A DNA stretch of 61,412 nt, from NCBI GenBank assembly GCA_947630015.1, contig CANRFY010000003.1, positions 1-61,412 on the forward strand, in the 5' to 3' direction. Below are positions 1-8,532 of this stretch, piece after piece; position 1 is the first letter of the stretch; every line of letters begins with the position of its first letter. The translations under genes were made by a program, and so were the position numbers. The stretch comes from an uncultured Clostridia bacterium (lineage in GTDB: Bacteria > Bacillota > Clostridia > Oscillospirales > CAG-272). Under the pieces are notes generated by a model. It did no database searches. It saw only the letters and a program-made list of their open reading frames with translations, and was not told the DNA's origin.

Positions 1-13
1 GGCGTTTTTTTAT

Positions 14-87
14 TGGAGACAGGGGGGCTCGAACCCTCGACCTCACGGATGTGAACCGTGCGCTCTGGCCAACTGAGCTATGCCTCC
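14..87 (-). tRNA. tRNA-Val (anticodon CAC)
   Basis: Read on the minus strand, the segment folds as a complete cloverleaf of 74 nt. The acceptor stem is GGAGGCA against TGTCTCC with one G-T wobble. The D arm is GCTC/GAGC, the anticodon stem is CACGG/CCGTG, and the T arm carries the loop TTCGAGC. The seven-base anticodon loop TTCACAT puts CAC at positions 34-36, so it decodes the valine codon GUG. The 3' CCA is not encoded and must be added after transcription. One A-C mismatch is visible in the T stem. No other tRNA is adjacent within the window. Confidence 0.95.
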
Positions 88-152
88 GTACCCGTATATT
101 ATACAACGGCGGCGGCGCAATGTCAAGAGCGCGTTTTGATTTATTTTCGCGC

Positions 153-526
153 TTACATTCTCATAAACGAGATATATCGCGTGCCTTGAAACGTCAATCT
201 GCCAAAGTCGCTTTCGGCAAGCATCCCGTATTCATCGCCGTGAACTTCAAATTCGAGCCTGTCGCCGCTTTCGACTTCAAACGTCGAAAAATAGCGCGTT
301 GACGTCGTCGTATAATAGCCGTGAGCGCCGGATATATCGCCTGCGGACGCGTTTGTGTGATGCGTGACGTCGGTCGCCTCGATACAAGGCGCGCCTCGAC
401 GGTGAGACGCGGGGAATTGTTGTTCTTGTTCCATCTCAAAATTCCGGACACGATCACATACGCGAAGATCCCGATCACGGATATGAATACGGCGGCGAAC
501 ATTATGTAAAACATATTGAAATGCAT
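153..526 (-). pseudogene. DUF2500 family membrane-anchored protein, broken by a frameshift
   Basis: Two overlapping reading frames together make one recognisable DUF2500 protein. The upstream frame gives an N-terminal membrane segment (FYIMFAAVFISVIGIFAYVI) followed by the PRLTVEARLVSRR strand. The downstream frame continues with TDVTHH and then a beta-rich domain with STRYFSTFEVESGD, EYGMLAESD and GRLTFQGTRYISF, all typical of the family. The frames meet near positions 371-379, where adding one base would restore the full protein of about 124 residues. The start at 526 (MHFNMFYIMF) is the family-like start but has no clear Shine-Dalgarno; the frame is open to an ATG at 580, which would overlap the end of the GH43 gene. 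A real mutation, a sequencing error or recoding cannot be told apart here. Function unknown. Confidence 0.75.
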
Positions 527-552
527 CGCGAAAGAATGAACCGCTGACAGAC

Positions 553-1470
553 TCAGAACAGCGCGCTTTCGTCGTCCCATTCAATGAACGGCGCGCCGCT
601 GCCGTCGAACTGTATCTTCAAAACGACGTAGCCGGATTTGGAATAATCGAACGGATGCGACATCGGGAAACCGCCCCAGCGGTCGCCGATGTAGTAGAAA
701 TCGCTGTCGTATGGCAGCACGAACGCGGGCTGACTGTGATATGTCGTCGCATCGCCGAACGGATGCAGCGCGCTCCATCTGCCGTCGATCTTATCGGCGG
801 AGGCATAGCAGCCCTGATTCGGACGCCATCCCGTGCAGAACGACGACAGCATATAGTACCGCCCGTCCTTGCAGAACACAGCCGGAGCCTCGCGGAATTC
901 ACCCTGCCACAGCACGTTTACGAGTCCGTCGACGTTCATGTAATCGTCGGTGAGACGGTAAACGTGAAGATCGGCGTTGTCGCGCGATGCGGAGATGAAA
1001 TACGCGACGCCGTCGCGGTCGCGGAAAAGCGTGCAGTCGCGGCTCATATATCCGTAAGGATTGAAATGGCCGTGATAGACGAAATCGCCGTCAGGCTCGT
1101 CGCACGTCGCGACGCAGCAGGCGGCGTCGCGATAGTCGCGGCCGTTTTCATAATGCGCCCACATCACGAATTTGCCCGTCGATTCGCAGAACAGCACCTT
1201 CGGACGCTCGATATTGACCTTGCGTCCGTCCTCGCGGCAAAGCTCGAGCTTTGTTCTGACACGATACGGACGCGTCGCGCTGTCGGTAGTCAGAATGTGG
1301 CGGCGGAACTCCCAATTCTTGAGATCGGCGGATCGATAGCAGGAAACGTAATAGTTGGCGCGTCTGTCCTCGCCGTACCAGTACCAGTATCCGCCGTGGC
1401 GGATGATGTAACCGCCGTGCGCATGGATCGACTCGCCGTTGGTATCGGTAAAAATACTTCCGTTTTTCAT
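553..1470 (-). CDS. GH43 glycosidase, exo-beta-1,3-galactanase-like
   Basis: A single-domain five-bladed beta-propeller enzyme of 305 residues. HAHGGYIIRHGGYWYWYGE near the N-terminus, SRDCTLF around residue 145, REAPAVF around 194, and SQPAFVL followed by YYIGDRWGG around 247-260 match the GH43 branch containing exo-beta-1,3-galactanases (subfamily 24). By family knowledge Glu194 would be the catalytic acid and Asp145 the pKa modulator. That branch uses a Gln instead of an Asp as base, and Gln247 is the candidate here. There is no signal peptide and no carbohydrate-binding module, so it probably acts in the cytoplasm on imported arabinogalactan or pectic side-chain fragments. The start has a good ribosome site (GAAAGGA, 6 nt upstream). 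It lies downstream of the GH2 gene on the same strand, but a repeat-filled gap suggests a separate transcript. Confidence 0.8.
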   Translation of the reverse strand: MKNGSIFTDTNGESIHAHGGYIIRHGGYWYWYGEDRRANYYVSCYRSADLKNWEFRRHILTTDSATRPYRVRTKLELCREDGRKVNIERPKVLFCESTGKFVMWAHYENGRDYRDAACCVATCDEPDGDFVYHGHFNPYGYMSRDCTLFRDRDGVAYFISASRDNADLHVYRLTDDYMNVDGLVNVLWQGEFREAPAVFCKDGRYYMLSSFCTGWRPNQGCYASADKIDGRWSALHPFGDATTYHSQPAFVLPYDSDFYYIGDRWGGFPMSHPFDYSKSGYVVLKIQFDGSGAPFIEWDDESALF

Positions 1471-1612
1471 AGTGATTCCTTTCAGAGAAGATGAAATTTG
1501 AAATTGATTGCGGATGAAACTTATTTAATATGCGCGGATAGACATTCGGGAAAATCTGACGATCCGCCGCAAATGTGAGATTTGTCGCCGACGCGACAAA
1601 CTCCTATATTAA

Positions 1613-1675
1613 CCTGTAATAAAAGTTTTTGAAGATAGGGGGATATCTCGCTGCTGCCGCGCCGAGATGTTTCCC
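1613..1675. repeat. Dispersed hairpin repeat, degenerate copy 1
   Basis: The segment begins with the family arm CTGTAATAAAAGTTTTTGAA and continues into an imperfect hairpin (ATCTCG ... CGAGAT). It lies in the 366-bp gap between the GH43 and GH2 genes. A separate 8-bp hairpin, TTTGTCGC/GCGACAAA, is found at 1581-1600. I see no credible protein gene in this gap; the short reading frames across it are by-products of the repeats. Confidence 0.6.
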
Positions 1676-1751
1676 TCACAAAAACGAGTTCAGTAGTGTT
1701 TATTTTAAATTCGCACTGAAGATATTGCTTTGCTTGCTTGATAAAACAAAA

Positions 1752-1836
1752 CCTGTAATAAAAGTTTTTGAAAAAGAGGGGGGCGCGGGGGGAGGAAAAA
1801 CTTTTTTCAAAAAGTTTTTCCTCCCCCCGCAAAAAC
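1752..1836. repeat. Dispersed hairpin repeat, copy 2
   Basis: The conserved arm CCTGTAATAAAAGTTTTTGA is followed by a perfect 22-bp inverted repeat at 1785-1830 with a 2-nt loop. The stem is G-rich at the base (GCGGGGGGAGG) and A/T-rich at the tip (AAACTTTTT). It begins directly after the stop codon of the GH2 gene, so it would form in the 3' end of that message. It may act as a terminator or an RNA-stabilising hairpin, but the U-tract of a canonical terminator is missing. Confidence 0.75.
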
Positions 1837-4800
1837 CTATTTATTAAATCTAATATAATACAGGTCGAAGTCGCAGCCGGGGAGGAAGACGGCGTTCACA
1901 TCGCGGGAGCCGGAGGCGCCCGCAACTGGGACGGTGACCTCGTATGGAGCGTCGGACGCGGCGAAATCGACGGCGGTGACGTCGTCGCCGATGCGAATCT
2001 CGACAGTGTCGCGATCGTGATGCGTTCTGCCGCAGACGGTGACGGTCGAGGCGCCGTCGACGAAATCGAGCGCGGCGAATCCGACGGTCACATTGTTCCC
2101 GATGTGGGCGATGCGATTGTCCTCGCGCCTGTAAGCGTCGCCGTAGAGAATGTCGCAGTCGAGGGCGCGCAGCACCTCATACGCGCGCTCCGTGCGCGCG
2201 AATCTGAATCCGCCGAATATCATCGGCTGGATGAAATCGAACCGCAGACGGCGGATGCCGGTCAGACGGCGCGGCAGCTTGTAGGAGCGCGTGCTGTACG
2301 TGTACCACGGATGATCGGCGACAAAATAGAATTCGCCGAGCTTTTCCTCGCCGTCCGTCACGTCGTATATGGTGAACGGCAGCGTCGAATCGTGATAACG
2401 CATCATCGTGACGGATACGTCGGCGGAGCCGACTGGGCCGAAATCGACGTTCTCGAACAGGATCGAGGACGACGGCGCGAGCGAACGGACGCCGCCTTCC
2501 TTTTCGGGCAGCAGCGAGTCGGAGCCGGCCGAAACGATGCCCGGGACGAATCTGTACGGATCGCAGTGATGAGCGCCGACGCCTTCGGCGACGAAATGAA
2601 TCTCGGAATAAACGGCGGGATACGGCGTGCCGATCGTGCTGTATGCACGAAGGGAAAATTCGCCGTCGGCGGTCGCCGTGACTGTCGCGCCCGCGCCGTC
2701 GTCGTCGACGGCGACGTCGACGAAATCGGCGGCGACGCCGCGAGTGATCGCGGCCCATTCGATCTTGCCGCAGTTCGCGTTCGCGGGGAACGAACGCAAA
2801 TCGACGTGAACGGACGGCGCATCTTTTGTTAGTGTGCGCGTCGGCGTCGATAATTCGAGCTTGCGGTACGGTATCTCGTCAGACGCGGGCGACGGCACGC
2901 ATTCGTCAATGATCGAGATACCGTCGGGAGTTTTTGCCGGAAGCGATTCGATCGTGACCGACGACGTCGGCAGGGACGGGGACGAGACCGTTACGGTGAC
3001 GGCTCCGGCCTTGTCGGTGGCGGCTATGATAGCAATAAGCCGACCCGAGAACAGGCGGCGCGAGCTTGATTTGTATTGCTCGTAATCGGTGCTGTCGCCG
3101 TTGTCAAGCCCGACGAGACGGCCCGCGCCGGAGACGGAGACGTTCATTCGATTGCGCGCGTTCGCGACGAAAACTCCGTTTTCGTCAATTGTGGAAATCG
3201 CTATGCAGCATATGTCGCGACCGTCCGAAAACACCTTGTTTTTCTCGGGTTCCAGCACGATTTCGACAGGATCCGAAAATGATCTGACCTCGTGCTTTGC
3301 GACGGGTTCTCCGGCCTCGTTATAGGCAATCGCCGTTAAAATTCCGGCTTTGTAAGGCAGCTGCCAAAATTCCGAAATTTTCATTCCCGACTCGTGATCA
3401 TGCTCAAATGAGCCGACGAGCGAGCTGTTAAAATACAGCTCCGAACGCGCCGCGTTCGAGTGAACGGTCACATCGATCATCTCGCCCTCGTTGTAGTCCC
3501 AGCACTCGGGCGATATATGTACGAACGGCGCGGAGGCACCGTCCGTCCATTCGGCGCGGTATGCGTAGTAGGAATCCTTCGGGAAGCCGGCAGTGTCGAT
3601 CTGGCCGAAATACGAATTTTTCGTTTCATACGGCGTCGGCTCGCCGATATAGTCGAAGCCCGTCCATATGTACTGGCCGGCGCAATAGCGCGCGCGCCTG
3701 TCCTCGGTGATGTTGTACTCCGTCGATTTCGACGCCCATGACGTCGTGCAGTTGAACATCGACGAGCATTGATGATCGTCGTGCGTCAGGAATTTGGATG
3801 AATACGGATAGTGATATATGCCGCGGCTTTGCACTGTCGACGCCGTTTCACTGCCGTAGATGCAGTAGGAGGGGTATTTTTCATGATGCTCGTCGTAGAG
3901 CGACTCGGCGTAATTGTAGCCGACGACATCGAGAAGAAGCCCGCATTTCTGCGCGTTTCCGTTGCGCATATGATTTGATCCCGACGTCGTGAACGCGTTT
4001 TTGTACGGATCGTGGACGCGGACGAGACGGCACAGCTCCTCCGTCACCTCGATGCCGCGAGGCGACGTCGTGTCGCCGATCTCATTTCCTATCGACCACA
4101 TTATGATGCACGGATGATTGCGGTCGCGGCGTATCCATGAGGCGACGTCGCGCTCGTGCCATTCGGGGAAATAGACGCCGTAATCGAATTTCGTCTTCGG
4201 ATGCTCCCACATATCGAACGACTCGTCGATAACGAGGAATCCAAACTCGTCGCACAGTTCGAGCAGCTCAACGGCGGGCGGATTGTGCGAGGTGCGGATC
4301 GAATTGACTCCCATCGACGAAAGCTTATACAGCTTGCGCCGCAGCGCCGATTTATTCACCGCCGTGCCGAGCGCGCCGCAGTCGTGATGCTCGCATACGC
4401 CGTGCAGCTTGACGTGGCGATCGTTGAGATAAAATCCAGAATCGGCGCGGAACTCGATCTTGCGAAATCCGAATCCGTTCTCGGCCGCGTCGATTGTGAC
4501 GCCGCCGCGCGAAAGCACGGTCGAAAGCGCGTACATATACGTGTCGCCGATATCCCACAGATGCGGCGACTCGACGTCGACGAAGCATTCGTTCACGCCG
4601 CCGTCGACGGTCGATTCGACCGTCGCGATCGCGTTTCCGTCTCGGTCGACGATCTTATGAGTCAGCACGCCGTCACAGCATCCGATAAGCTCCGTTTTGA
4701 TCGTGACGCGCCAGCGGCCGCCGTCGATTTGCGCGCACGAGATATAGACGCCGTCGGAGGCGATGCGCGCCTCCGGCGCGCGCTTCAGCCATACGCGGCG

Positions 4801-5205
4801 GTAAATGCCCGCGCCCGAATACCAGCGCGTATTGGGATCGCGGTAAACACAGCGGACGACGATCTCATTATCTCCCGCGCGGAGATGATCCGTAATATCG
4901 GCCTCAAACGTCGTGTAGCCGTATTTCCACTCGAACGCCGCCTCGCCGTTGACGAACACGGTCGAATCCATGTAAACGCCCTCGAAGCGCAAAATCGTGC
5001 GATCCTCGGTCGGAGCATACGAAAACGCGCGCCTGTACCAGCCATCTCCGGTACGGTACAGATTGTGCGTATCGTAGATCATGTAGTCGTGGGGAATTTC
5101 GACGGGGCGGAAATCGCCGTTCGCAATGACGTCGTCATAGGCGGAGCCGAGCGGAGCCTCGCAGAATTCCCATCCGTCGCAGAACAGTTTTGTCGTCGTG
5201 ATCAT
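1837..5205 (-). CDS. Glycoside hydrolase family 2 (beta-galactosidase-like), multidomain
   Basis: A protein of 1122 residues from the ATG at 5205, chosen because AAGGAG lies 7 nt upstream; an in-frame ATG at 5247 lacks such a site. Domain order: GH2 jelly-roll sugar-binding domain (about 10-165), Ig-like domain (about 170-265), TIM barrel (about 270-560), Ig/DUF4982-type domains (about 590-760), and two C-terminal beta-sandwich modules resembling CBM6/malectin folds (about 790-1120). SIGNEIGD places the acid/base at Glu375 and YGSETAS places the nucleophile at Glu453. No signal peptide is visible, so it should be cytoplasmic. The substrate is probably a beta-galactoside, but beta-glucuronidase or mannosidase activity cannot be excluded. 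With the GH43 enzyme downstream it suggests use of galactan-type plant polysaccharide. Confidence 0.85.
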   Translation of the reverse strand: MITTTKLFCDGWEFCEAPLGSAYDDVIANGDFRPVEIPHDYMIYDTHNLYRTGDGWYRRAFSYAPTEDRTILRFEGVYMDSTVFVNGEAAFEWKYGYTTFEADITDHLRAGDNEIVVRCVYRDPNTRWYSGAGIYRRVWLKRAPEARIASDGVYISCAQIDGGRWRVTIKTELIGCCDGVLTHKIVDRDGNAIATVESTVDGGVNECFVDVESPHLWDIGDTYMYALSTVLSRGGVTIDAAENGFGFRKIEFRADSGFYLNDRHVKLHGVCEHHDCGALGTAVNKSALRRKLYKLSSMGVNSIRTSHNPPAVELLELCDEFGFLVIDESFDMWEHPKTKFDYGVYFPEWHERDVASWIRRDRNHPCIIMWSIGNEIGDTTSPRGIEVTEELCRLVRVHDPYKNAFTTSGSNHMRNGNAQKCGLLLDVVGYNYAESLYDEHHEKYPSYCIYGSETASTVQSRGIYHYPYSSKFLTHDDHQCSSMFNCTTSWASKSTEYNITEDRRARYCAGQYIWTGFDYIGEPTPYETKNSYFGQIDTAGFPKDSYYAYRAEWTDGASAPFVHISPECWDYNEGEMIDVTVHSNAARSELYFNSSLVGSFEHDHESGMKISEFWQLPYKAGILTAIAYNEAGEPVAKHEVRSFSDPVEIVLEPEKNKVFSDGRDICCIAISTIDENGVFVANARNRMNVSVSGAGRLVGLDNGDSTDYEQYKSSSRRLFSGRLIAIIAATDKAGAVTVTVSSPSLPTSSVTIESLPAKTPDGISIIDECVPSPASDEIPYRKLELSTPTRTLTKDAPSVHVDLRSFPANANCGKIEWAAITRGVAADFVDVAVDDDGAGATVTATADGEFSLRAYSTIGTPYPAVYSEIHFVAEGVGAHHCDPYRFVPGIVSAGSDSLLPEKEGGVRSLAPSSSILFENVDFGPVGSADVSVTMMRYHDSTLPFTIYDVTDGEEKLGEFYFVADHPWYTYSTRSYKLPRRLTGIRRLRFDFIQPMIFGGFRFARTERAYEVLRALDCDILYGDAYRREDNRIAHIGNNVTVGFAALDFVDGASTVTVCGRTHHDRDTVEIRIGDDVTAVDFAASDAPYEVTVPVAGASGSRDVNAVFLPGCDFDLYYIRFNK

Positions 5206-5237
5206 AATAATTCTCCTTATATAAACGATCCCGACTA

Positions 5238-5266
5238 ATATTACCATGTACGCGAAAAAATGTCAA
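5238..5266 (-). promoter_or_regulatory. SigA-type promoter of the GH2 gene
   Basis: Minus strand TTGACA (5266-5261), a 17-bp spacer, then TAATAT (5243-5238). Initiation would fall about 25 nt upstream of the GH2 start codon. The -35 box matches consensus exactly. Confidence 0.7.
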
Positions 5267-5386
5267 TCGGAAAACGACAGCCGCTCCGGTAAATAACAAA
5301 AACTGCACAAAATTACGGGGGGGGTGGTAATTAAATATAGTAAACATTATACAAATTGCCGAGGAAATATTTGAATATGTTGCATA

Positions 5387-5415
5387 TTGAATTTTAAGTT
5401 GTCAACTTATATAAT
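5387..5415 (+). promoter_or_regulatory. Promoter with a palindromic operator in the spacer
   Basis: TTGAAT, a 17-bp spacer and TATAAT, about 50 nt upstream of the secreted protein at 5468. The spacer contains AAGTTGTCAACTT (5396-5408), a perfect 6-bp dyad around one base. A dyad between -35 and -10 is the usual position for a repressor site; the regulator is unknown. Confidence 0.65.
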
Positions 5416-5467
5416 ATAATTGCAGATTTGATGAAATAAGCCCTAACGGCTTTTTGGAGAAAAGAAT

Positions 5468-6013
5468 ATGAAGATGAAAACTGTCTGCACTGTTCTGGCC
5501 GCCGTACTTTTATTGATACCCGTAAGCATCGTCGCGGTAAGCGGCTTTGAAGACCGCAGCAGCCCGGGATTATATCTGAACAGATACAACGAGAAGCATT
5601 ACGGCTGCAATATGAGCGAATCATTTGAAATAACCGAGGATATGCAGCTGACGAGAGCGTATAATGTCGGCGGTATGTTTTCGGGCGCAAGCGCATATGC
5701 GAAATTGACGGTCACGCCGGCGTTTGACGCATCCGTAGCGGTCGAGATAAGAGACGCAGACGGAAAATATCAGGTCGTCAGCTGCGACACGGATTACTAT
5801 CCGAACGGAACCGATGTGCTGATAACGCCGATCGCACGAGTAAATACAAGGACCGCGTCATATCTCTGGTATTTCGGCGAGCAATGGATCGGGAACGAAA
5901 GACTTTATTTGTGGGACCTTCATTATTATGCGTATTATGCGGATCATTCGACGACGAATGCTTTCCCGATCGGCGATACGACGTTTCGTTATGCCGCATA
6001 TTGCGCGTATTGA
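5468..6013 (+). CDS. Secreted protein of unknown function
   Basis: I do not recognise the family. The 181-residue product starts with a clear Sec signal peptide (KMKTVCTVLAAVLLLIPVSI), probably cleaved near residue 25, and has no later membrane segment, so it is likely secreted or wall-associated. The mature part is beta-rich, with many Tyr and acidic residues (VAVEIRDADGKYQVVSCDTD) and a Tyr-rich C-terminus. Ribosome site TTGGAGAAAAG lies 5-8 nt before the ATG. It has its own promoter and precedes a FtsX-type ABC exporter on the same strand by about 110 nt, so co-expression with that exporter is plausible but not shown. Confidence 0.7.
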   Translation: MKMKTVCTVLAAVLLLIPVSIVAVSGFEDRSSPGLYLNRYNEKHYGCNMSESFEITEDMQLTRAYNVGGMFSGASAYAKLTVTPAFDASVAVEIRDADGKYQVVSCDTDYYPNGTDVLITPIARVNTRTASYLWYFGEQWIGNERLYLWDLHYYAYYADHSTTNAFPIGDTTFRYAAYCAY

Positions 6014-6071
6014 ATGCTTATATAGTACATTCGCCCTATTCCGCCCTTAAATTCATTCGGAGAAAACGCTG

Positions 6072-6128
6072 ATGACGAACAAGACGACGGCCGCCGCGGC
6101 AGCGGCGGCCGATGATATACGCAAATGA
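6072..6128 (+). CDS. Possible 18-residue leader peptide before the ABC permease
   Basis: An ATG at 6072 with CGGAGAAAA upstream opens an 18-codon frame (MTNKTTAAAAAAADDIRK). Its TGA stop overlaps the ATG of the following permease (ATGA at 6125-6128). The permease start has no Shine-Dalgarno of its own, so translational coupling is plausible. The alanine codons coincide with a 9-bp perfect hairpin (CGGCCGCCG/CGGCGGCCG). It could also be a chance frame. Confidence 0.35.
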   Translation: MTNKTTAAAAAAADDIRK

Positions 6129-7261
6129 AAATCCTGCGCACCGTATTTTCGGGGCTTTACGATAATTTTCGCAGAAGCCGAACTATATTTATCATAATGA
6201 TGATCGGTATGCTCGCGAGCGATCTGATGCTCATTTACTGCTATTCGATGTTCGCAGCGTACAAAAACAGGCAGGTCTCCGGCATCTGGGCCGTGACGTA
6301 TGCGACGGCAAATGAAAGCGCGCTGTCCTTGGACGATATATCGAGGCTCGATTTTGACCCGCGCATATACACATACGCCGTCATGCAGGGAAACGGACTT
6401 TCTGCCGACGACGGCGGCGTCGTTTTTACGGACAAAAACGGGGCGGAGCGTCCGATCGTCGGCGATATGGGAAGCGGTTATACCGTGCAGACGCCGGTGA
6501 CGTCGTTTAAGAGCGGCGCGTGCGAATACGGCGTATATAAGGGGCGGGCGGATTTTGAGGACGAATACGAGGCGATCCTGCCGCTCACGCAGTATACGAG
6601 GGACCTTGAATACGACGTCGAGACGGATTCGTTCGGCAGCGTCGTTTTGCGCGGCCATGAGTTCCGCGTCATAGGCGTGTCGGATAACAACGATATGTAT
6701 ACCGTGATCCCGTATGAGACGTTCGCGGCGCTCGGATATATGCCGGAGTACGCGTACTTTTTCACGGATTCGATATTGCCGCACGAACAGTCGAACGCGC
6801 TCTGCGACACGATAAACGCCGCGTTCGGGTGTCATCAAAGCTTATCGAGGCCGTATTCGTTTTATGAAGCTGTCGAACGCGAATTCGTATCGACGGCGGC
6901 GCTGTTCTTCCTCCTTTACACGGCGTCGATGCTCGCGTTTTTGTTCTATATGAAATATTTCGTCAGCCGGTCGCTCCGCACATACGCGATATCGCACGTA
7001 TGCGGCGCGTCGAAAACGAGGCTCATATCGGAGCTGATACTTCAAAATACGGCGCTTGCGCTGTTGTGCTTTGCCGCCGCGTTCGGCGTCTATATGCTCC
7101 TGTCGCAGACGGGGATCGCGCTGCTTGGCGCCGCCGCGTATGAAGCCGAGGATATAATCGTCATGATCGTCACCGCTCTGGCGGCTCCGTTTATACTGAC
7201 AGTTCCCGCGATCAGGATGATCGCCAAGATGTCGGCGGTCGAGCTGTGCCGCGGAGTTTAA
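6125..7261 (+). CDS. FtsX-like ABC transporter permease (first of two)
   Basis: A 378-residue membrane protein with the MacB/FtsX permease plan. One N-terminal transmembrane helix (about 20-42) is followed by a large extracytoplasmic domain (about 45-255) and three C-terminal helices (about 258-280, 302-325 and 340-362). It overlaps nothing but a tiny upstream frame and is followed 14 nt later by a second permease and then the ATPase. Such exporters move peptides, lipoproteins or antibiotics, or act as mechanotransmitters rather than importers. No histidine kinase or response regulator of the BceRS type is adjacent, so a bacitracin-type detoxification role is not supported here. Substrate unknown. 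Confidence 0.8.
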   Translation: MKILRTVFSGLYDNFRRSRTIFIIMMIGMLASDLMLIYCYSMFAAYKNRQVSGIWAVTYATANESALSLDDISRLDFDPRIYTYAVMQGNGLSADDGGVVFTDKNGAERPIVGDMGSGYTVQTPVTSFKSGACEYGVYKGRADFEDEYEAILPLTQYTRDLEYDVETDSFGSVVLRGHEFRVIGVSDNNDMYTVIPYETFAALGYMPEYAYFFTDSILPHEQSNALCDTINAAFGCHQSLSRPYSFYEAVEREFVSTAALFFLLYTASMLAFLFYMKYFVSRSLRTYAISHVCGASKTRLISELILQNTALALLCFAAAFGVYMLLSQTGIALLGAAAYEAEDIIVMIVTALAAPFILTVPAIRMIAKMSAVELCRGV

Positions 7262-7275
7262 CGCGGGAGGCAACG

Positions 7276-8526
7276 ATGAAGAAATTTTTCAAGCTGTGTT
7301 CGGATTTTGCCGGCTCCGCCGCGCTGTATATCGTATTCATCACGCTCATATGCGCCGTGATATTCTGCGCCGTCACGCTTGTGTGCGGCAAGTATATCTA
7401 TATATCCGACTGTTACGACGCATTGGCGGACGCGGGAGTCGAAAACGACATTTATTTCACAAAAACAATGCGGTCGCGCGCCGACGACGAGCCTCAGCTG
7501 CGAGACGCGATTCTCGGTACGGACGGCGTTATCGGCGTCGTCGCGCATCCGTATACGGTCAACAACAATTCGTATGTAAACTGGACCGAAGATTTTGACG
7601 CCGGCGCGTCGCTTATGAGATACGACCGCGAGCTTTACGAAATGTTCCCGCCGGAGCTTTTGGACGGGGACGGATTCGATTATTCGTCGAGCGAGCCGGA
7701 ATGCATAATCACGGATAAATCGATGAAGTGCGTGCCGCGAGGGACGCGCGTCGGCGATACGATCGAGATAAAGTATCTCACGTCCGACCGACAGATCAGG
7801 ACGTTTCCGATAAAGGTCGCCGGAATCGCGGCCGCCAACAGATTCTATCCGACGATGACGGGCGGGGGCGACGGCTCGGACGCAACGTTCGTGATGTCGC
7901 AAGTCGACAGTCTTATCATCAAATACAGCCCTCTTACAAAGGATGCGATCGACGGCGCGTTCGGCGATCCCGCATCGCTGCCGCGCTACGGTGTTTACTG
8001 CGCGTTCATAAAAACGGACGGGCGGCAGATCGACGGGATAATGGAGGCGCTTGCGCCCTTATCGGAGGGCGGCCGCTCCGTTGTGACGGGCAAGACGATA
8101 CTCGAACAGACGAAGGCCGATATGGACGACACGATCAGATCGTATTTGCCCGCCGCCCTGTTTTCGGCCGTATTCTTCATCACGACGATAGTGTGTCTCG
8201 TCACGCTGTCGGTCCACAGATTCGCGGACACGATCACGCTCTGGCGCATCGCGGGCGCGTCGAGGAAAACGACATTTTGCGCGGTGACGCTGACGTTCGC
8301 AGCATCGATCGCGGCGGCGCTTTTGCTGACGTACATATTGATGCAGATCGTGATCGGGACGGAGCTGTCGGCGCTGCCGATATTCTCGGAATGCATACTG
8401 ACGCCGTCGGCGATGCTTCCGGCATCAGCGCTCGGCATATTCACGATCGCGGCAGCGGCGGCGATAACATTCATATCCGGACGCGGCGGCAGCCTGCGCG
8501 GACTTTTCGGAAAGTACGGGGATTGA
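7276..8526 (+). CDS. FtsX-like ABC transporter permease (second of two)
   Basis: The start at 7276 (MKKFFKLCSDF) is preferred because GGGAGG lies about 5 nt upstream; an in-frame ATG at 7246 inside the previous gene has no site. The 416-residue product repeats the partner's topology: helix at about 15-38, extracytoplasmic domain to about 290, then three helices (about 297-320, 340-365 and 385-405). The outer domain has SQVDSLIIKYSP and DDTIRSYLPAAL segments preceding the FtsX core. Two different permeases plus one ATPase fit a heterodimeric exporter. Only 6 nt separate it from the ATPase gene, indicating one operon. Confidence 0.8.
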   Translation: MKKFFKLCSDFAGSAALYIVFITLICAVIFCAVTLVCGKYIYISDCYDALADAGVENDIYFTKTMRSRADDEPQLRDAILGTDGVIGVVAHPYTVNNNSYVNWTEDFDAGASLMRYDRELYEMFPPELLDGDGFDYSSSEPECIITDKSMKCVPRGTRVGDTIEIKYLTSDRQIRTFPIKVAGIAAANRFYPTMTGGGDGSDATFVMSQVDSLIIKYSPLTKDAIDGAFGDPASLPRYGVYCAFIKTDGRQIDGIMEALAPLSEGGRSVVTGKTILEQTKADMDDTIRSYLPAALFSAVFFITTIVCLVTLSVHRFADTITLWRIAGASRKTTFCAVTLTFAASIAAALLLTYILMQIVIGTELSALPIFSECILTPSAMLPASALGIFTIAAAAAITFISGRGGSLRGLFGKYGD

Positions 8527-8532
8527 TTTTAT

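Noticed and set aside
1785..1830. Canonical rho-independent terminators at the G-rich hairpin repeats
   Set aside because: The stem base is G6/C6 and no U-tract follows; A/T bases are at the tip. They may still stop or stabilise transcripts, but they are not ordinary terminators.
1521..1847. Short proteins containing GEEKLFEKSFSSPR-type sequence
   Set aside because: They are translations of the dispersed hairpin repeat; the same peptide appears after pnp and other genes in step with the repeat, not with any gene.
4156..5238. Plus-strand open frame opposite the GH2 gene
   Set aside because: A mirror of the GH2 reading frame; the GH2 catalytic motifs prove the other strand.
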